Assembly (NCBI RefSeq): GCF_014898815.1
Contig: NW_026515543.1
Coordinates: 4,340,001 to 4,404,000 of the forward strand
Direction: 5' to 3'
Source: Panonychus citri
Lineage: Eukaryota; Arthropoda; Arachnida; Trombidiformes; Tetranychidae
Length of the DNA: 64,000 nucleotides
Positions 35,869-49,924 of this stretch are shown here, piece by piece (position 1 is the first letter of the stretch; every line of letters begins with the position of its first letter). Under the pieces are notes generated by a model, which ran no database searches, had not been told where the DNA came from, and saw nothing but the letters and a program-made list of their open reading frames with translations. The position numbers and the translations under genes were made by a program.

Positions 35869-38048
35869 TACTATTTTTTTCCAACAATTAAGCTTAATTG
35901 TTTGTTCTTTATTATTTTAAACTGTTCAGCAATCAAAAGGTAAGTCTTTTGAAGGAACTAATCTTTTATTGTCAATCTCTCTTGTTAATACTTTCCTATT
36001 GCGTGTGTTTATTTACATGATGAGTGTTAATCTGTTTCCATCAATCTTATTTTTGTTTATTATGTTTTTATTTTTTTTCTTTTAGTTAAATGATTTACAA
36101 ATTGTGTCAATTTGAGCAGATAAATTGTTGAACAATCAGAGATGATAGTGAGAGCAAAACTAAACGATTAACGTTTCGATGGTTGGGAAACACTTGAAGG
36201 TAAAAAAGAACCTGAGTAAATACAAATGGACGACAGTCTATAGAACATGTAATGATAATATTTTCTATTCTATTTTTTTTTTCTCTTCTTTTCTACTTGC
36301 AGATTTAAAATGACCACTGGTCAAAGGTTAAACAACAGGAGAAGAGAAGAAAAAATCGTGTCAATGTTATAATGATTACTGTTATTACGGTTACTGTTGA
36401 ACAGAAATGATGTAAGGTGATCAACAACAACAACAAGGATGTATCACAATCACACAGATTAGTTGTATTGATGTTCAATTATTGTGATCACGCTGATCAA
36501 TCTAAATCGTAATCATAATCATCCGTGTGGAGAGAGACTGAGAAGGAGATGAAGATGACCTCAGTAACAGTGTATTAAAGGTTAAAGGTTATTGTTAAAA
36601 TTTGTGATCTAGTGAAAGGTGAGACTGTTACGGTTACCACACCAAGATGAGAAGATGCTAAAAAAGGTTAACTGAAAAAACTGTTGCTAAGGTCAAAGAG
36701 TGAATACTTTTGGAAAGATATTACTTTCAATGATCGATCGATTCTCATCTTGTTATTAGTTACCTGGAAATCTAAGCTAACTAATAACAATTAAACAAAA
36801 AGAACTCTCCAAAAACAGAAAACAGTTTTGTTTTCGTTTACACTTTTACTTTGGCTCATCTTCACTGTTAATGTAACAATTTAGATGAAAATGTTCAGGG
36901 CGTTTTTAAATTAATCTTCTATTTGTTGATTCTCATCATAATCATTTCAAATTATTTCATAAGATAGATGATTATGATTACGGTTGGTGGTGGTTGGTGT
37001 TAGCTAAAGTTACACTTTCGTTGATTGTGATTGATGTGATATTAACTTATAACAACGAACATAAGAAAACCTATTAATTAAAAGGTAAGAGATTAACCAA
37101 AGAGCAAAATAATGACCAATTTTAATTGTTGATTACCATGGAAATATCACCTGGAAATCTGTTAACAATTAGAATGTGATTTAAAAAAATCATTCACTAA
37201 TTAAATTGAGACAATCTATTAACACTTATATTTTATTCAATATTTATTACTGTTTCTTTTTCACAGAGTTTAGTCCAACAATTTACCTGATTGTTAACGA
37301 TAATGTTTTTCCTGTCTACTTGATAGTTAAACTTAAATGGTCAACATTAAACTGGAGATTATTGATCAAAATTAACGGCAAAGGAATCAAGTTAATCTGT
37401 ATTATTAACCATTTCAAGCGCCAATATATTTATAACTAAAAAGTCAAAAATACCCTAGACGATAAATTGTTAAATTGTTATATAGTTTTTACCTTAATTG
37501 TAAGGTTAATTAGTGGGTTTACAAGGAGCTTGTAAAGTGTAATAACAATATCGGGAAAAGGTAACCCAGAAGCAAAAGAATAGGTAAAAATTGAGAAAAA
37601 AAAACGAAAATGGCGAATACATAATTTCTTTTCCCTCTTTTTTAGGTAAATTGTTATTAAACTGATACGGATGATCGATGGGAGCAATAATTTATCTGGA
37701 CATAACGATGACGACCGAAGATGAACCAACCTGAAAGACGAAGAGAGTAAAAGAAAACGGACCAACCTCTTGGTCTCACCTAAATGTCTTAAAGTCACGA
37801 TAACGAAAAGAAGCTGAAATGGTCAAGAGAAGACGAAGAAGATAAGGAAGAAGAAGAAGAAGGAGGATGAAAAAAAGATGAACAAGAGATTGATGCCTCT
37901 TTCACTATTGGAAAACAAGAGAAATACATTCAAGGGAGATAATAAAAAGAGACAAGGTAAAAGGTAAAAGGTTGAAAAAGAAACGATAAAAAAAGCATCA
38001 GCAATTATGACATAAATCTTAAGGTAGGAAAGGTAAGGGTCTTTAATG

Positions 38049-38121
38049 ATGACCTGGGTCCACTTTGAGAAAAGCACCCAGGTCATTTTCATCATCTTCC
38101 TGTGTAGTGGACATACACAGG
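38049..38121. other. Two adjacent perfect hairpin-forming inverted repeats
   Basis: ATGACCTGGGT at 38049-38059 pairs perfectly with ACCCAGGTCAT at 38076-38086 (16-base loop). Twelve bases later CCTGTGTA at 38099-38106 pairs with TACACAGG at 38114-38121 (7-base loop). The patch is clearly richer in G+C than its surroundings. Function unknown: structured RNA element, dyad binding sites or transposon remnant. Confidence 0.4.
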
Positions 38122-41100
38122 CCACCATGATGCTCAGGGCGTCCATTGAAATAAATCAACTAGATTAAAGCTCTAACTAATAACGATAATGATAATGATA
38201 AGGAAAACATTAACATTGGCAAATTAAAATTATTTATTGCATTGGAAACTGATTAACAATCATTGTTGTTAATCATCAAACCGTTTGCAAGCTGATTGTT
38301 GCTGTTATTATGTCTATTGGGTCTTAAAAAACTTTTACAATTAACGTAAATTGTTTGGGAGATCTTAGGATCGTAAATCGCTTTCTTTTTACTTAAATTA
38401 TTGTATTGTAATCAACTAATACACTAAATCATTGCAATATGCATGACTTGTTGCACTTACAATTAACAAATTTACTTGATACCAATACAATCAATATTGA
38501 TTACTGGGAGTTAATCATGATTAGCAAGGCTGATTTGTTGAATACTAATGAAGGTGAATACGAAAAGTAAATCAATTGAAATTAGCTGAAATCTTACTGT
38601 TGAAAGGTTGGTTATAGTTAATTAACTAACATGGTTCATTAATTGTCGGCCGATTAACATGATTATTCAAAACAATTAGACTTTACTGATAATCGTTGGT
38701 CATTTAAATTGCTAAATTAAATTTAAATCCAACACAGTCATTTATCTAGATTATATTTCATGATAACTGATTAGAGGTTAACCAACATGATTAACATATT
38801 GTTAAAAAGAGGAATCAAATCAAGGATAAGGTAGATAACTGTTAACAATTTAACATCTGACAACAATTAACTATTAATAAGCTTATTATTATTTACTTAT
38901 GAAACCATTTCCATAAAGATTTTCAAAGAAATGATAATCTGAAGAAAAAAAGATCTTAATCTTAATCGTAAGCAATTGAATGGATTAAGAATTAGATATA
39001 AATGAAAACGTGTCTTAATCATTAAATTGATGATATTCAATATCTTCCTATGAGGATTATATTGGGCGGTCAAGATGAAGATAAATAGTTAACATTTTTT
39101 GACCTTATTTTGATTGTAACAAATCATTAATGATTATCTTTTGAAACTAAATTGTGTAGGTGTATCGTAATATTACATAGACGATTTAGTTGATTACTAT
39201 TATCCAAAAATAGCTTTAAATTATCATCTCTCTCTAAATTACAAGGTTAATCTGTGGGTCAATTAATAGATGAAAATGGTAAACAATTGTAATTAATTAA
39301 AGTTAATCAGGTTAATTACTTTCATGTGGGTAAAATGAAATTTTCGTACTTACCTTTATATTAGATGAGATTGTGAAGGTTGAAATTAAGATAATTGTTA
39401 TGATCTAAAATGATTTAAGGTGAACATTAGATTATGATAACCAACAATCAGCCAAGAATTAAATGAAACAAGTACATTATAATTAGCAAAATTTCAATAT
39501 AATTCAAATGTTTGAATGAATTGGTTTCATCTCTCCTTAAACAACTATTGTTAATTATTGGTCAATTTTTATCTAAATTGATTGTCAACCAATGTTTCTC
39601 ATCTGTCCAAAGGAAATGAATCCAATTGTTGTTTAATTGTCCATTTAAATTCAAAGGTGTATCACTGCTGTTAATTTAAAGATATGAAAAAGACAACAAT
39701 TAGATGGAAGCAAAAAAAAGAAGAGCAATTAATGTCTCATAATTTAATGAAAGTTTTAATAACAACACATTGACTCTTCTCGTTAATTGTGTGTATTATG
39801 TGATCAGTAAATTATGACCATTAACTGTTTAATAGGTGAATATGAATGAAGGTAAGTGTCAATAACGATAATAATAAAAAGGCAGCAATTCAAGTGAACC
39901 AGCAAGAAATTATATCTACTACCTTTGTAAATAGAAAACAAAATTTCTTGTCATCATCATCTTCCAATCATCAGTGGCTATCATCCTCATCACCATCATC
40001 TTAATCATCAACATAATAATCATGACCCACTGTGTTTTGATTTGTATGAAAAGGTAAATTGTTAACTACTAAAAGTAAAACAATTTATGTCCTTAACCTT
40101 TGCAACCATATGAAATTGTAATTTCAAATGGTGACCATAAAAATGGTATAACTTCAATTGTGAATTAACTAACAATCAACGTTTTATCATTAGGATATCT
40201 CTTGCTAATAAGATGATGATGATTATGATAGATAACTAATGATCTATAAAATTAAATTTATAGAGGATGAGAGAAAGCTGATGATGAGGAAGATGGAGAT
40301 GATGATGAGAACCCATAGTGAGAGTTTATCTTTAACTTGGTGTCCAAATCAATTGAATGTAACGTTGCAGTTTTAATGGCGATTAGGAGCCAATCTGAAT
40401 TATTACCATTGGATAATCCCGATGACATTGATTACTTTGGATAATAAGTGAATCTGTTTAACCATTTTGATTAAAAGGTCTCCTTTGTTAACGGAACTTG
40501 TACTCGATTCTGTATAAATGATGATCAAAACAATTAAATTGATTAGACAACAAATAATTGAAAAGGAAAAGTTATCAATTAAATCAAATGAAATCATAAG
40601 AATCACTTACCTTTTAATGGGCTTGATTATCATGATTGATGAGATGAATTTTGATTCACTATAGAGAAGAGAATTAATTAAAAAAAAACAAATAATAAAA
40701 TGGGCGATAATTAATAAATCCAATCAAGGATTAATTGTCTTCTATCGATATAATTACTTACCTTTCAATAGGTTTATTGATTTACTAATTTTTTAATTAG
40801 ATTAACGTGAGCTATAGATATGAGAGAAAAGCTAAATTAGTAAATTAGATTACAATTAATGATGAGTTTGATTGGGGCTTTTTAACAAGAGCAAGGTAAG
40901 TGATTAAGAAAGCAATTAATTTAATTACCTGATGAAAGAATCAAATTTTTATAATCAGATTAAATGAGGAAAGAAAAAGAAATCAAGATAAACATGATCT
41001 CCATTAATCTGTAATGAAAAATCATGTAACCAGAAAAATGTAATTTCATTAATATAGAAAAATTTGATGCTGTTAATTGAATTGACACACTAAGCTAACG

Positions 41101-44028
41101 ATTAAACAAATATCAACAATTAGAAGAATTAATTGATTGATGAAGCAGATGATTTGATAGGAAAAAATTGAAGAAGAAAAAAAATCAATTCAATTAAATT
41201 AGAAAACAGAAAATATCAAGTGACATATAAGGAGAGAAGAAGAAAACAAGAAGATGCTGAGAGAAGAAATAATAAAAAAGAATAGAATATTCAACAAACT
41301 CATCATTAAATATTAACCTTAATTCCTTTGATGATCATTATCATCATCACCTTAGTGGACACCTAATCGATTACATAGTTGATGATGATGATGATGATAA
41401 TTTAAGATGATGAAGAATCTTAATTATTACCTTAACACTTAAAGATTGTCACACCCAAACCTCAAGGTGTGAAGATCAACAGTACAGAGAGAAATAAATA
41501 AAATTGTCTTCTGGTTTCTCACGGTTTCCATTCCAAGATTAAGATAGTTGATGATTAGCAATTAAATTTAACCATTGGAATTAAATTATTCTAAATATTA
41601 ATCACAATAGAAAGAAAAATAAACTAATAACATTGAGAATTAAGGTAAACATTGGACAAGAAAATCTGATCTGTGGGCGTTTCCATTTCGAAAAGAGGGA
41701 AAGTATCTTAATTTAAATCGACAACAATTAACTAACGACAATTAAGATCCAATTACTAATCAATTGAACATCGTAACTAAATTTTAATTTCTCAATTAAA
41801 TGAGTTTAGAAAAACATTAAATCTGAAATCCTGATGATTTCTCATTCGTTGTAAAACTTTTGTTTCTTGTTTTCCTCTTTTTCTTTCATCAATTTAGTTA
41901 ATCACAATTTAGATTATCATTTAGTTTCGGTTAATCATCAACCGATATTACCCAGACTTTGGGTAAGGTTAATTATTGTGGTTAACGATCATAATCATCA
42001 TCATTTTGATTAGAATTGGAAAGAGAAATTAAAATTTCAAAGGTAAACTTATTTTCATGTGGGTTTTGATTCTTAATCACAATTAAGCTCAAAAGATTGT
42101 TAATTCTTAAGATTAACTTAAATATCTTCAAGTTATTAATATTATTTATCCATAGAAAATATCTAATCATATTTATCCGCAGAATATTTCATCTAATTAC
42201 TATTAAAATTGACTAATTAACCAATGGCTTAGATGATGATAAGTTAATTAATCATACTGATGACAACAATCAAGTTTTGATTGTTTTCATGTTGTTGTTG
42301 TTTCTTGATTCATATTAATGTACATCCTTTTGATTGTAATCAACAAATTTCATTATCATCCAGGATCCTGATCTTGGAGTAAATTGTTGTAACCACCACC
42401 TTGTATTAATCATAATCAACAATAACAATGAGTAAATAATAATATTAACAACAATTTAAGTGTTGATTGTAATGGTGATGGTGATGATGGTGTTATCAGT
42501 GGGTGAACCTTTAATTTGATGAGGATGAGGAAGGTTATTATCATCATAATGATTAAACACTTTGTTTTGTTAATTGTATCAACACATTGAATTTAATTTG
42601 AATTTAATCTTCACCAGCCAACAATTAACCTTAAGGCTAATCACGAATTGAAAGCAGATTAAATAACAACAACATCTAAAAATGAAAAGTAATTTAAGTT
42701 AATCAATTATTAAATTAGCAACAATTAACAGCACAATGAGAAACAATCAGTTTGATTAAATGAAAAATCCTCAAGGATATTTAAAGATAAAAGTAAATCA
42801 AAACAATCAACCATCAAGAAGAAGAGGTTTAGTTTTAATTTGGTTAAATAACAATCAACTAATTCAATTCCTCCTTTTACTAATATTTAAGACAATTAGC
42901 CGACTAATTATTACAATTTAGAGTTACAATTGAATTAATTGTTTTCTCCAGAGTTAAAAGTTGCCCAAAGATTAATCAATTGATCATCAACCTTTAAACT
43001 CCCAATGACACAATTTATTAGATAAAGTTAGTTAGTTAATCACGAAAAGGATGAAAGGTTAAAGGGAGAAACAGGTTGACCCTTTTCAATTGACCTCTTT
43101 TGTAGGGGTGATGCTAAATTGTTGTCAATTGATTGTATTTGTTTAGATTTTCATTGTTAAAATCGTGATTACAATTTAAATGAGAGTAAATAATAATCAT
43201 AAAATTAGATTCCATTGGATTATCATCATAATCGTTATAAAGAGTTAACCTTTAATCCCATTTTTTGGATCAACTATTTACCTCTATTTTTAACCCTTAT
43301 TGTCAATCTTGAGACCATCACAATTAAAATGATTATATTATTGTGATTAAATTTGATTATTTGCTTGAAATTTAAAACTCTCAATGAATAAAATATATTA
43401 TTTTATTTATCCACAGGATTAACTCATTCTTATCCCTTTTTATATAAATAAATGAATATATCTTGTTGTTGTTATCACCCTTTACCTTGTTACACTTTGA
43501 GTTGACCTACACCAATGGTCAATGGTCACCGATGGTCCACCTAAGAAAGAAAAGAAAGAGAAAACCTGAGATTCAGATAAACAGATAAGGAGAAATGTGA
43601 AAACATAACAACAGATTCTTATATACACTTGGATGGTCAATTCATTGGTCATCTCATTCATCTAATTCGTTGAGTTGCTTTTTCTTTTGGTCATCCAATT
43701 TTTTTTTCTTCATCTCTCTCCCAAACCCTTTCTCTTTCATATCATCATTATTATTATTACAATAATAATAATAGTGTTTAAAGGTAAGTCCCTTTTGATT
43801 TACATCTGACAAAAGGCTTTGGTCAACATGAGACACACAAACACAGTTTTGTATTGGTCAAGAAAAGCAAAATATTTTGGTAAACATTGCAAGAGAAAGT
43901 AAGAAATTGTAATAGAAGAAAAAATTTTGACCTACAGAAAAGATGACCAGTGGAAGAAAATTAAAAGTTTTCTAATATTTTCCCAGAGAAGATGAAACTT
44001 TTTCTTCTTCTGTTTTTGCTATATGTTG

Positions 44029-44032
<4 letters not shown>

Positions 44033-44073
<41 letters not shown>
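44033..44073. repeat. (TC)n microsatellite
   Basis: About 20 uninterrupted TC units. Confidence 0.95.
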
Positions 44074-44077
<4 letters not shown>

Positions 44078-45787
44078 CCACTTTTATTACTTACCTTGAG
44101 TAAACATTCTTGAGAATTTCGAATTTTCTTTTACCGATTCCAATTCTCTTCCATCACCTTTGAATCGATTAATATCTCAACACTGACCATCACCTATTCC
44201 TTCATCATCTTCCAACAGGTAAGTTTGTTTTCCTACTAAAAAAGAGAGAAAGAAAAAAAATCTCTCTCTTGTTTTTATCATCACTTTGATCTGTTGGGTA
44301 AATATTGGTCATCCTATTTTCTGGTCATCATTATCATTCAATTGACCATCAGGTATGTTTCATCACAGAAAACCATAAATTCAGGGTTTCCTTTGTTTAT
44401 CTTGTTACCTGTATTTACATAGGTGACCATTGGCTATTCAACATGATAATAGTTCATTATTATTGTTGATAAATTGTTACAATTTATTGATTATCATCAT
44501 TAAATGATAAATAAAATTCATCCATTGAAAAGATAATCATTATAAACACCATAACTGAATAAACAGTAATCATCTTAATCAATACATTGAATGAGTGGTA
44601 ACAATCAAATTTAATCATGATAATACTTTAATCCTATAATCTGCTGATTATCATGATTAGACTTGCGTATCGTTAATTATTAGGATTATAAATGGTTGAT
44701 GATTAACCAATCAAAATCAATTTGATCAACAACAAGTAACAAAAGTATTCAGTTTATTGTTAACAATTAAACTTTTGTTTCTTCTTACATTAATTGTTAA
44801 CAAAAACTGATTACTATTAACGGAAATCGTAACAATTAACTTTCAACAATTGGGTCAATCATTAAATACCTTTTTTTTAACAGGAAACAATTGATTGTAA
44901 TGATTAGTGATTGGGAAGCAATAATAGTAAATCATTTGAGTTGTGAGTTGATTTTTATTGCTTTGTTTTTCCGTTCAGACAATTAACTAACTAATCAAAA
45001 TTAACTAACACACAGGTAAATGTCACTAATCCTCATTTCCTCAACAATCAGAATATCAAATTAAAGTGAAGAAAAAAAAATCAATTAACTAACAGATAAT
45101 TAAAGTGTTGTTTCATTGATTTATCATCGTTACTTTGATCAACAAGATGATATTTGATTGTTGGGTGAAACCTTAACAGTATCCCAACCCTTAATTGTGT
45201 CCAGTTGATTATAATAACTACAATATAATTAATATTATCTACAACTACAAGATAGTAATTTAAACTTAATTGTAACCTGATAATTATAAGGTATTAAGAT
45301 GGTGAGTCTAATCAACCCAACCCAACATGAAAAGTTGACGATTATCACTAATCATTTATGATTAACACTCTTAATTGTCATTTGAATTAATTTATATATT
45401 AATATAAATAACATCAAATCATCGTGATGATTATTATGCATTTGAAAAGTGACCAAATTTACCAAAAATTGTATTATCGTTGCAACTTCAACAAAATATT
45501 TCTCATCTACTGGTCAACCGCATTGGTCATCAAATTTACACAGGTAACTGACCATATGGACACGCAAGATTAGAGGTGAATCAAGGCAAATGGTCAGCAG
45601 AAGGAGCTTCAAGTTGAAAGGTAAAAAACATAACAAGGAAGCAAAAAAATCGCATTCAGGTAAAGGCTTTTTCTTACCTGACCATTTGTACCTTATAGTT
45701 TTTTACTATTATTGTAGTTGATGATGAACTCTTTCAATTGATGTTTCATTTAAATTGTTATTATTGTTAGATATTGATTGTTATCAA

Positions 45788-45810
45788 TGATGATGATGAT
45801 GATGATGATT
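45788..45810. repeat. (GAT)n microsatellite
   Basis: About seven GAT units. Confidence 0.9.
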
Positions 45811-46365
45811 GACAAAAAAAAGGGAGGCAGGTGAAAGATGATAAAGTGATGCGGATGAAAGTTGATGAAAGTTTTGTATTGATATTTATACATTTAAGTT
45901 TACCTTTACCTTTCATTCATCAACATTTGATTGTTGTAATTAAAATATCAAGCAATTGGAACAGTTTCTTTTAAGATGATAATCAGCTGCTAAATTTAGT
46001 TAATTAATTCAATGACTGTTAATTGTTCAATATAATTAATTAATATCTTGATAAACTGAAGGTGAGAAAAAAATTTCAACATTTCAATTTAATAAAGCAA
46101 AAGTGACTGTTAATTAAATAATAATATTAATGATCTTGTAATTGAATTAATTTACACATAAAGCATAAGAATTAAGTTAATTGTTACAATTGAAAACAAA
46201 ATTATAAGAAAATATTTTCAAAATCTAATTAACTTTAAGCATAACAATCAACTAATACATATGCATTAATAGTTTAGCAAATAAATTTATTTTCTTGTTA
46301 ATTGTTTCAGCAATTGAATCCATTGGAACAAATCAATCGCAGTTAATTGTGATGTTATTAAAGAG

Positions 46366-46615
46366 ATGATATCTGATCAAGATGAAGATCATTGGAGATT
46401 CCAGAAACAAGGTAAATCGCCTCGAGGATTTATCTTCATCATCATTACATTAACTTTCACCTCCTCCGCCTTCATCAATACACCTAATTCATCCTCATCA
46501 TCTTCATCTTCATCATCTTCATCCTCCTCATCCTCATCCCTCCTCCTCCCAAACAAGAAACAAAATAACTACAACTTCAATTATCCAACTAGAGCAATAA
46601 ACTGGGAACCCAAAG
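46366..46615 (+). CDS. Orphan first-coding-exon candidate with signal-anchor and poly-Ser (partial)
   Basis: A pyrimidine-rich TTTCAG acceptor at 46310 and an AAAG|GTAAAG donor at 46615 frame an exon with an in-frame stop upstream of the ATG at 46366. It encodes MISDQDEDHWRFQKQGKSPR, a hydrophobic stretch FIFIIITLTF, about 17 serines (from a TCATCN repeat at about 46488-46540), then NYPTRAINWEPK. The layout fits a start exon of a membrane or secreted protein with a 5' UTR intron. It ends in phase 1 and no matching next exon is identified. It could instead be chance, since part of the ORF is microsatellite. Confidence 0.35.
46488..46540. repeat. Imperfect (TCATCN)n repeat
   Basis: Trinucleotide-type repeat that encodes the serine run of the orphan exon. 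Confidence 0.8.
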
Positions 46616-48580
46616 GTAAAGTTTTAAATTCAATCTTAAACTTTGGCCTGACCTTAAGGTACAAGTTGTTTTCGTTGTTGTTGTTGTGTCCACACCTTAG
46701 TTTCTTAGGCCTAACAAGCTGATGAAACTCAATTGCATTTTTTGTTACTTCACTTTCATCATCATCTTTTCACCCTCAACAACCATTAATTTACACAAGG
46801 TAAATGAGAGAGTCTGGGCTGTGTTAATATAATATTTGAATCGCTCATCACCTTTGATTTAATTGCTTGTGAAAAGGTAAAAAATGACCAAAGAAAATGT
46901 TTCTCTTTATCTTAATTTACTTTCCTTTATTATTCTTGATAATTATTATGTAATATTATCATGATAATATAATAAAAATCGCCCAGACAATTATCACAGG
47001 TATAAATGTATAACTTTAAATTATCATCACCATCATCATCATCTGAATATGAAACAATTTAAAGTTCGTGCTGAGCAATGAAATGATTTAACAATTAGAA
47101 ATCAACATATTGTAATGGTTAGTTTTTCTTTACCAAACAAATCAACAACTTCTCAACAACTGATTATTAGTTATAGTTAATGATAATCATTATGAATTGT
47201 GGGTTTGTTTCAACATTTCGACCTTAATTATCTTTCATTATCATTTTTGATTATCATGATGAAAGATTTTCAATTTACTGTTTTTCTCTAATTTCAACAA
47301 TTAGGGAGCAGTTAATTATTATTATTATTAAATGAGGACGAGAATCGTGAAAACAAAAACACAATCAGTGAGAGAAAATAAAATATCCTTAATCAAAGTG
47401 ATTTGCTAATTCAAATCAATCAAATTGTGCGTCTGTTTCAATCATCGACCATAATTTAATCATGATTGCTATAAACAGCGATGATAAGATTATCATTAAA
47501 TGGATTATAATTTCATCATTGTATTTTAATCACTATCAATTAAATTTCAATCATGATTATTTGAAAATCAAGGGTAATTTTTTTACGATTGCAATTTAAT
47601 TCATTTCAACACTAATTTTGATTATTTAGACTAATTTTGTGATCATCATCAACTGATTGTGTGTTATGTAAGATTGTATATTTAGTCAGAAAGGTAGACA
47701 CAATCAGGATAAATTGTAATCAGCTAAATTAACTCATAAATCAATCTTTTCGTAATTGTAAATATACAATTTACCGATTGATTTGATTGGTTTAAAAGGT
47801 AAATAATATAGATAAATGTAAAAGTCCAGAGCAAATGATAGAGTGAGAGACTTGATTTATAACCTTTGACATGATTGATAGGAAACGAGGGAAAAAAATG
47901 CAATCCAATCAAAGTTAATCAACGGTGGACACACACAATATATAAAACAGTAACTGGAACAAGTTGTTGACAGTTGATGAAAGTAATGGTCAGCGTATTT
48001 TTTTCCTGATCTAATTGATAAAAATGGACAAAACAACAACAAATATTATTAGTAAAGGTAAACACAAGAAGCTACAGAAAAGATAAGGTAACCAACAAGA
48101 ATTTTGATTATAATCAGAAACTAATGAATATTAACTAACATCCTGTTTTCTATTTGTTCAAAGTTTTAACTAATTAATTATCTTTATCGATAATCATGAA
48201 AGGACAAGATTAAACTCTAATTGGACTGATAATTAAGAAAGTTAATGATTATAATCAAAACGGTGGAAAAGGAATAATAAGAGAAAAGACTTTTTTTTTG
48301 TGTTCAATTAAACACTTTTTTCTGGGTTATTTAAGTTGTTTTTTTGCTCCTTAAATTTGTCACCTTAAGTTAATAATTAACCATCCGTGTCTCTAATTGC
48401 TGAATGATCGTTGATTGTATTTACTATGTTTACTCCTCCTATTGCTTGTCTTGTGTTTCTGGTTCATCATTGACAGGAATTAACACCTCAAGGGTGTTAT
48501 AATTAATTGAAGTTCCTTCCGTTGCAATAGAAAATCACCTTAGTTTTTTACCTTTTTCTCCAATTTTTTCAATCTTAATA
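46616..48580. other. Gene-poor tract
   Basis: AT-rich sequence. A 26-codon leader-like ORF at 46722-46799 (MKLNCIFCYFTFIIIF...) runs into an AAG|GTAAAT donor-like site, a possible alternative first exon. Nothing else is supported. Confidence 0.45.
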
Positions 48581-48856
48581 CTATTTGTTACTCTCCATCC
48601 TCTTCTGATCCTCGGCATTTTTGTTGTTGTTGTTTCTTTTTCTTTGACTTTTCCTTTGATAACACATTATGATTAGTAAATTGTACCAACATGATGTTCC
48701 AATGTTGATGGGTATATACTCCAATTTAACCTTGGTTAACCATTCGAAACCAAACTGACCAATTGTAGTAACACAATCGCCATCGGACTGCGAGAATAAC
48801 CTAAGGGTAAGGATACATAAGAATAGTATTAATCTAATGAATAATAATGATGCCAT
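48581..48856 (-). CDS. Small signal-peptide ORF, unrecognised (91 aa)
   Basis: Starts MASLLFIRLILFLCILTLRL, a strong signal peptide, then FSQSDGDCVTTIGQFGFEWL, ending in a Lys/Asn-rich tail that looks like read-through into non-coding sequence. The real exon may stop earlier (a GTTAAA donor-like site follows WLTK). No family recognised. The first 45 or so codons look more coding-like than the rest. Low confidence. Confidence 0.25.
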   Translation of the reverse strand: MASLLFIRLILFLCILTLRLFSQSDGDCVTTIGQFGFEWLTKVKLEYIPINIGTSCWYNLLIIMCYQRKSQRKRNNNNKNAEDQKRMESNK

Positions 48857-49032
48857 AGCTTCCGATGAGCATAAAGAAGGAGGAGGAGGAAAAAGAAGAG
48901 AGAAAAAAAAACGTTAAATTTGGTTGATTTTGTACAAATTTATAAGACTTTTTTTCGCTCTATGTTTCTCCAAGCTTACCTGGGGCTTATTCACCATGGA
49001 GGGAAAGGCGAAGAGATAAAAAAAAGCTAAAC

Positions 49033-49158
49033 ATGGCTGCTCTTTTTTGCATCATTCTCTTGATGGTCTGTTCATCTCTTGGGTATTGTACTTTACTTAC
49101 ATTTTACACCACAATGATCTTGCCCATCTACCATGGACACATCCGGTTCTCTATGTGA
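49033..49158 (+). CDS. Short leader-like ORF (41 aa), unrecognised
   Basis: Encodes MAALFCIILLMVCSSLGYCT and a further hydrophobic/aromatic tail to TGA. It lies 177 bp from the divergent minus-strand signal-peptide ORF. Could be a micropeptide, a first exon or chance. Confidence 0.18.
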   Translation: MAALFCIILLMVCSSLGYCTLLTFYTTMILPIYHGHIRFSM

Positions 49159-49924
49159 AATAAGCGTTTAACTTAATGTAATAATTGTTAACAGGGATGA
49201 TGATGATAATGATTAAGCAACATCAGTCAAAGTCCACTCTAGTTGTCAGGCCTAATCTTCATCAATTAACTTACACCGAGATACCTCCAGTCTAACTTTT
49301 AGTTTTAGTGAAATCTCAATGTGAAGATAACAACGATTAACAATCAACATAAAAGAAAGAACATAAAAAAAAGAGAAACAATTAAACTGATTACTCAAAG
49401 ACAATTAGAAAGGGTTAAAATCCGAAGATCTAAAATATCGGTTAAGAAAAAGATATTTGGATCAGGACTAAGATTCGTTGGCGAAAATTATTTTCGATTC
49501 TCATTTAATTATTTGTTTTCTTTTTTTAGATTAACTAAATTAATTCAAGATTCGACTCACAATTAGTGATAAATTGGGATAATCTGTGTTAGTTAAATCA
49601 ACGAAATTCTATTAATAGATCTTAGTTGGAACATCGATTTGAATAAAAGATTATGGCAACTTCTCAATTTATTCACTTTCCCTAATCCTCAAAACTATTT
49701 CTGGTCTTTTTTTTATTCATTTGTTTTGTTAATTTTAAATCTAATTGTGATCTAATTTTTCTAATTTTTATTGATTATAAAATTCTGTGTTATGGTGATC
49801 ATGGAAATCATCTGAAAACAATCACATGTTTCCTTTTTAATCGAGGTTTTGGTTATAATTACAATGATCTAGACATTGGTTGTGTTTATTGTTTCACAAT
49901 TTTCCGGATTTAATCTAATAGATT
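49159..49924. other. 5' flank of the FIT-like gene
   Basis: AT-rich sequence with no supported exon. The long plus-strand ORF at 49321-49566 is Lys/Arg/Ile-rich and shows no domain. Confidence 0.5.

Larger units (their letters stand above)
35869..46310. other. Large gene-poor tract
   Basis: More than 10 kb without a recognised gene. Contents: AT-rich sequence with many AATTGT/ACAATT words, scattered GTAAG/TTACC sites on both strands, a paired hairpin region at 38049-38121, two similar minus-strand donor-like sites at about 40610 and 40763, a long (TC)n at 44033-44073 and a (GAT)n at 45788-45810. From about 43.5 kb onward TGGTCA/TGACCA and CAGGTAA words become frequent. It may be intron or cis-regulatory DNA of a gene extending outside the window. 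Confidence 0.45.

Noticed and set aside
37823..38146. 107-codon minus-strand ORF
   Set aside because: Begins in the hairpin island and ends in a poly-Phe/Leu run from A-rich sequence; no domain.
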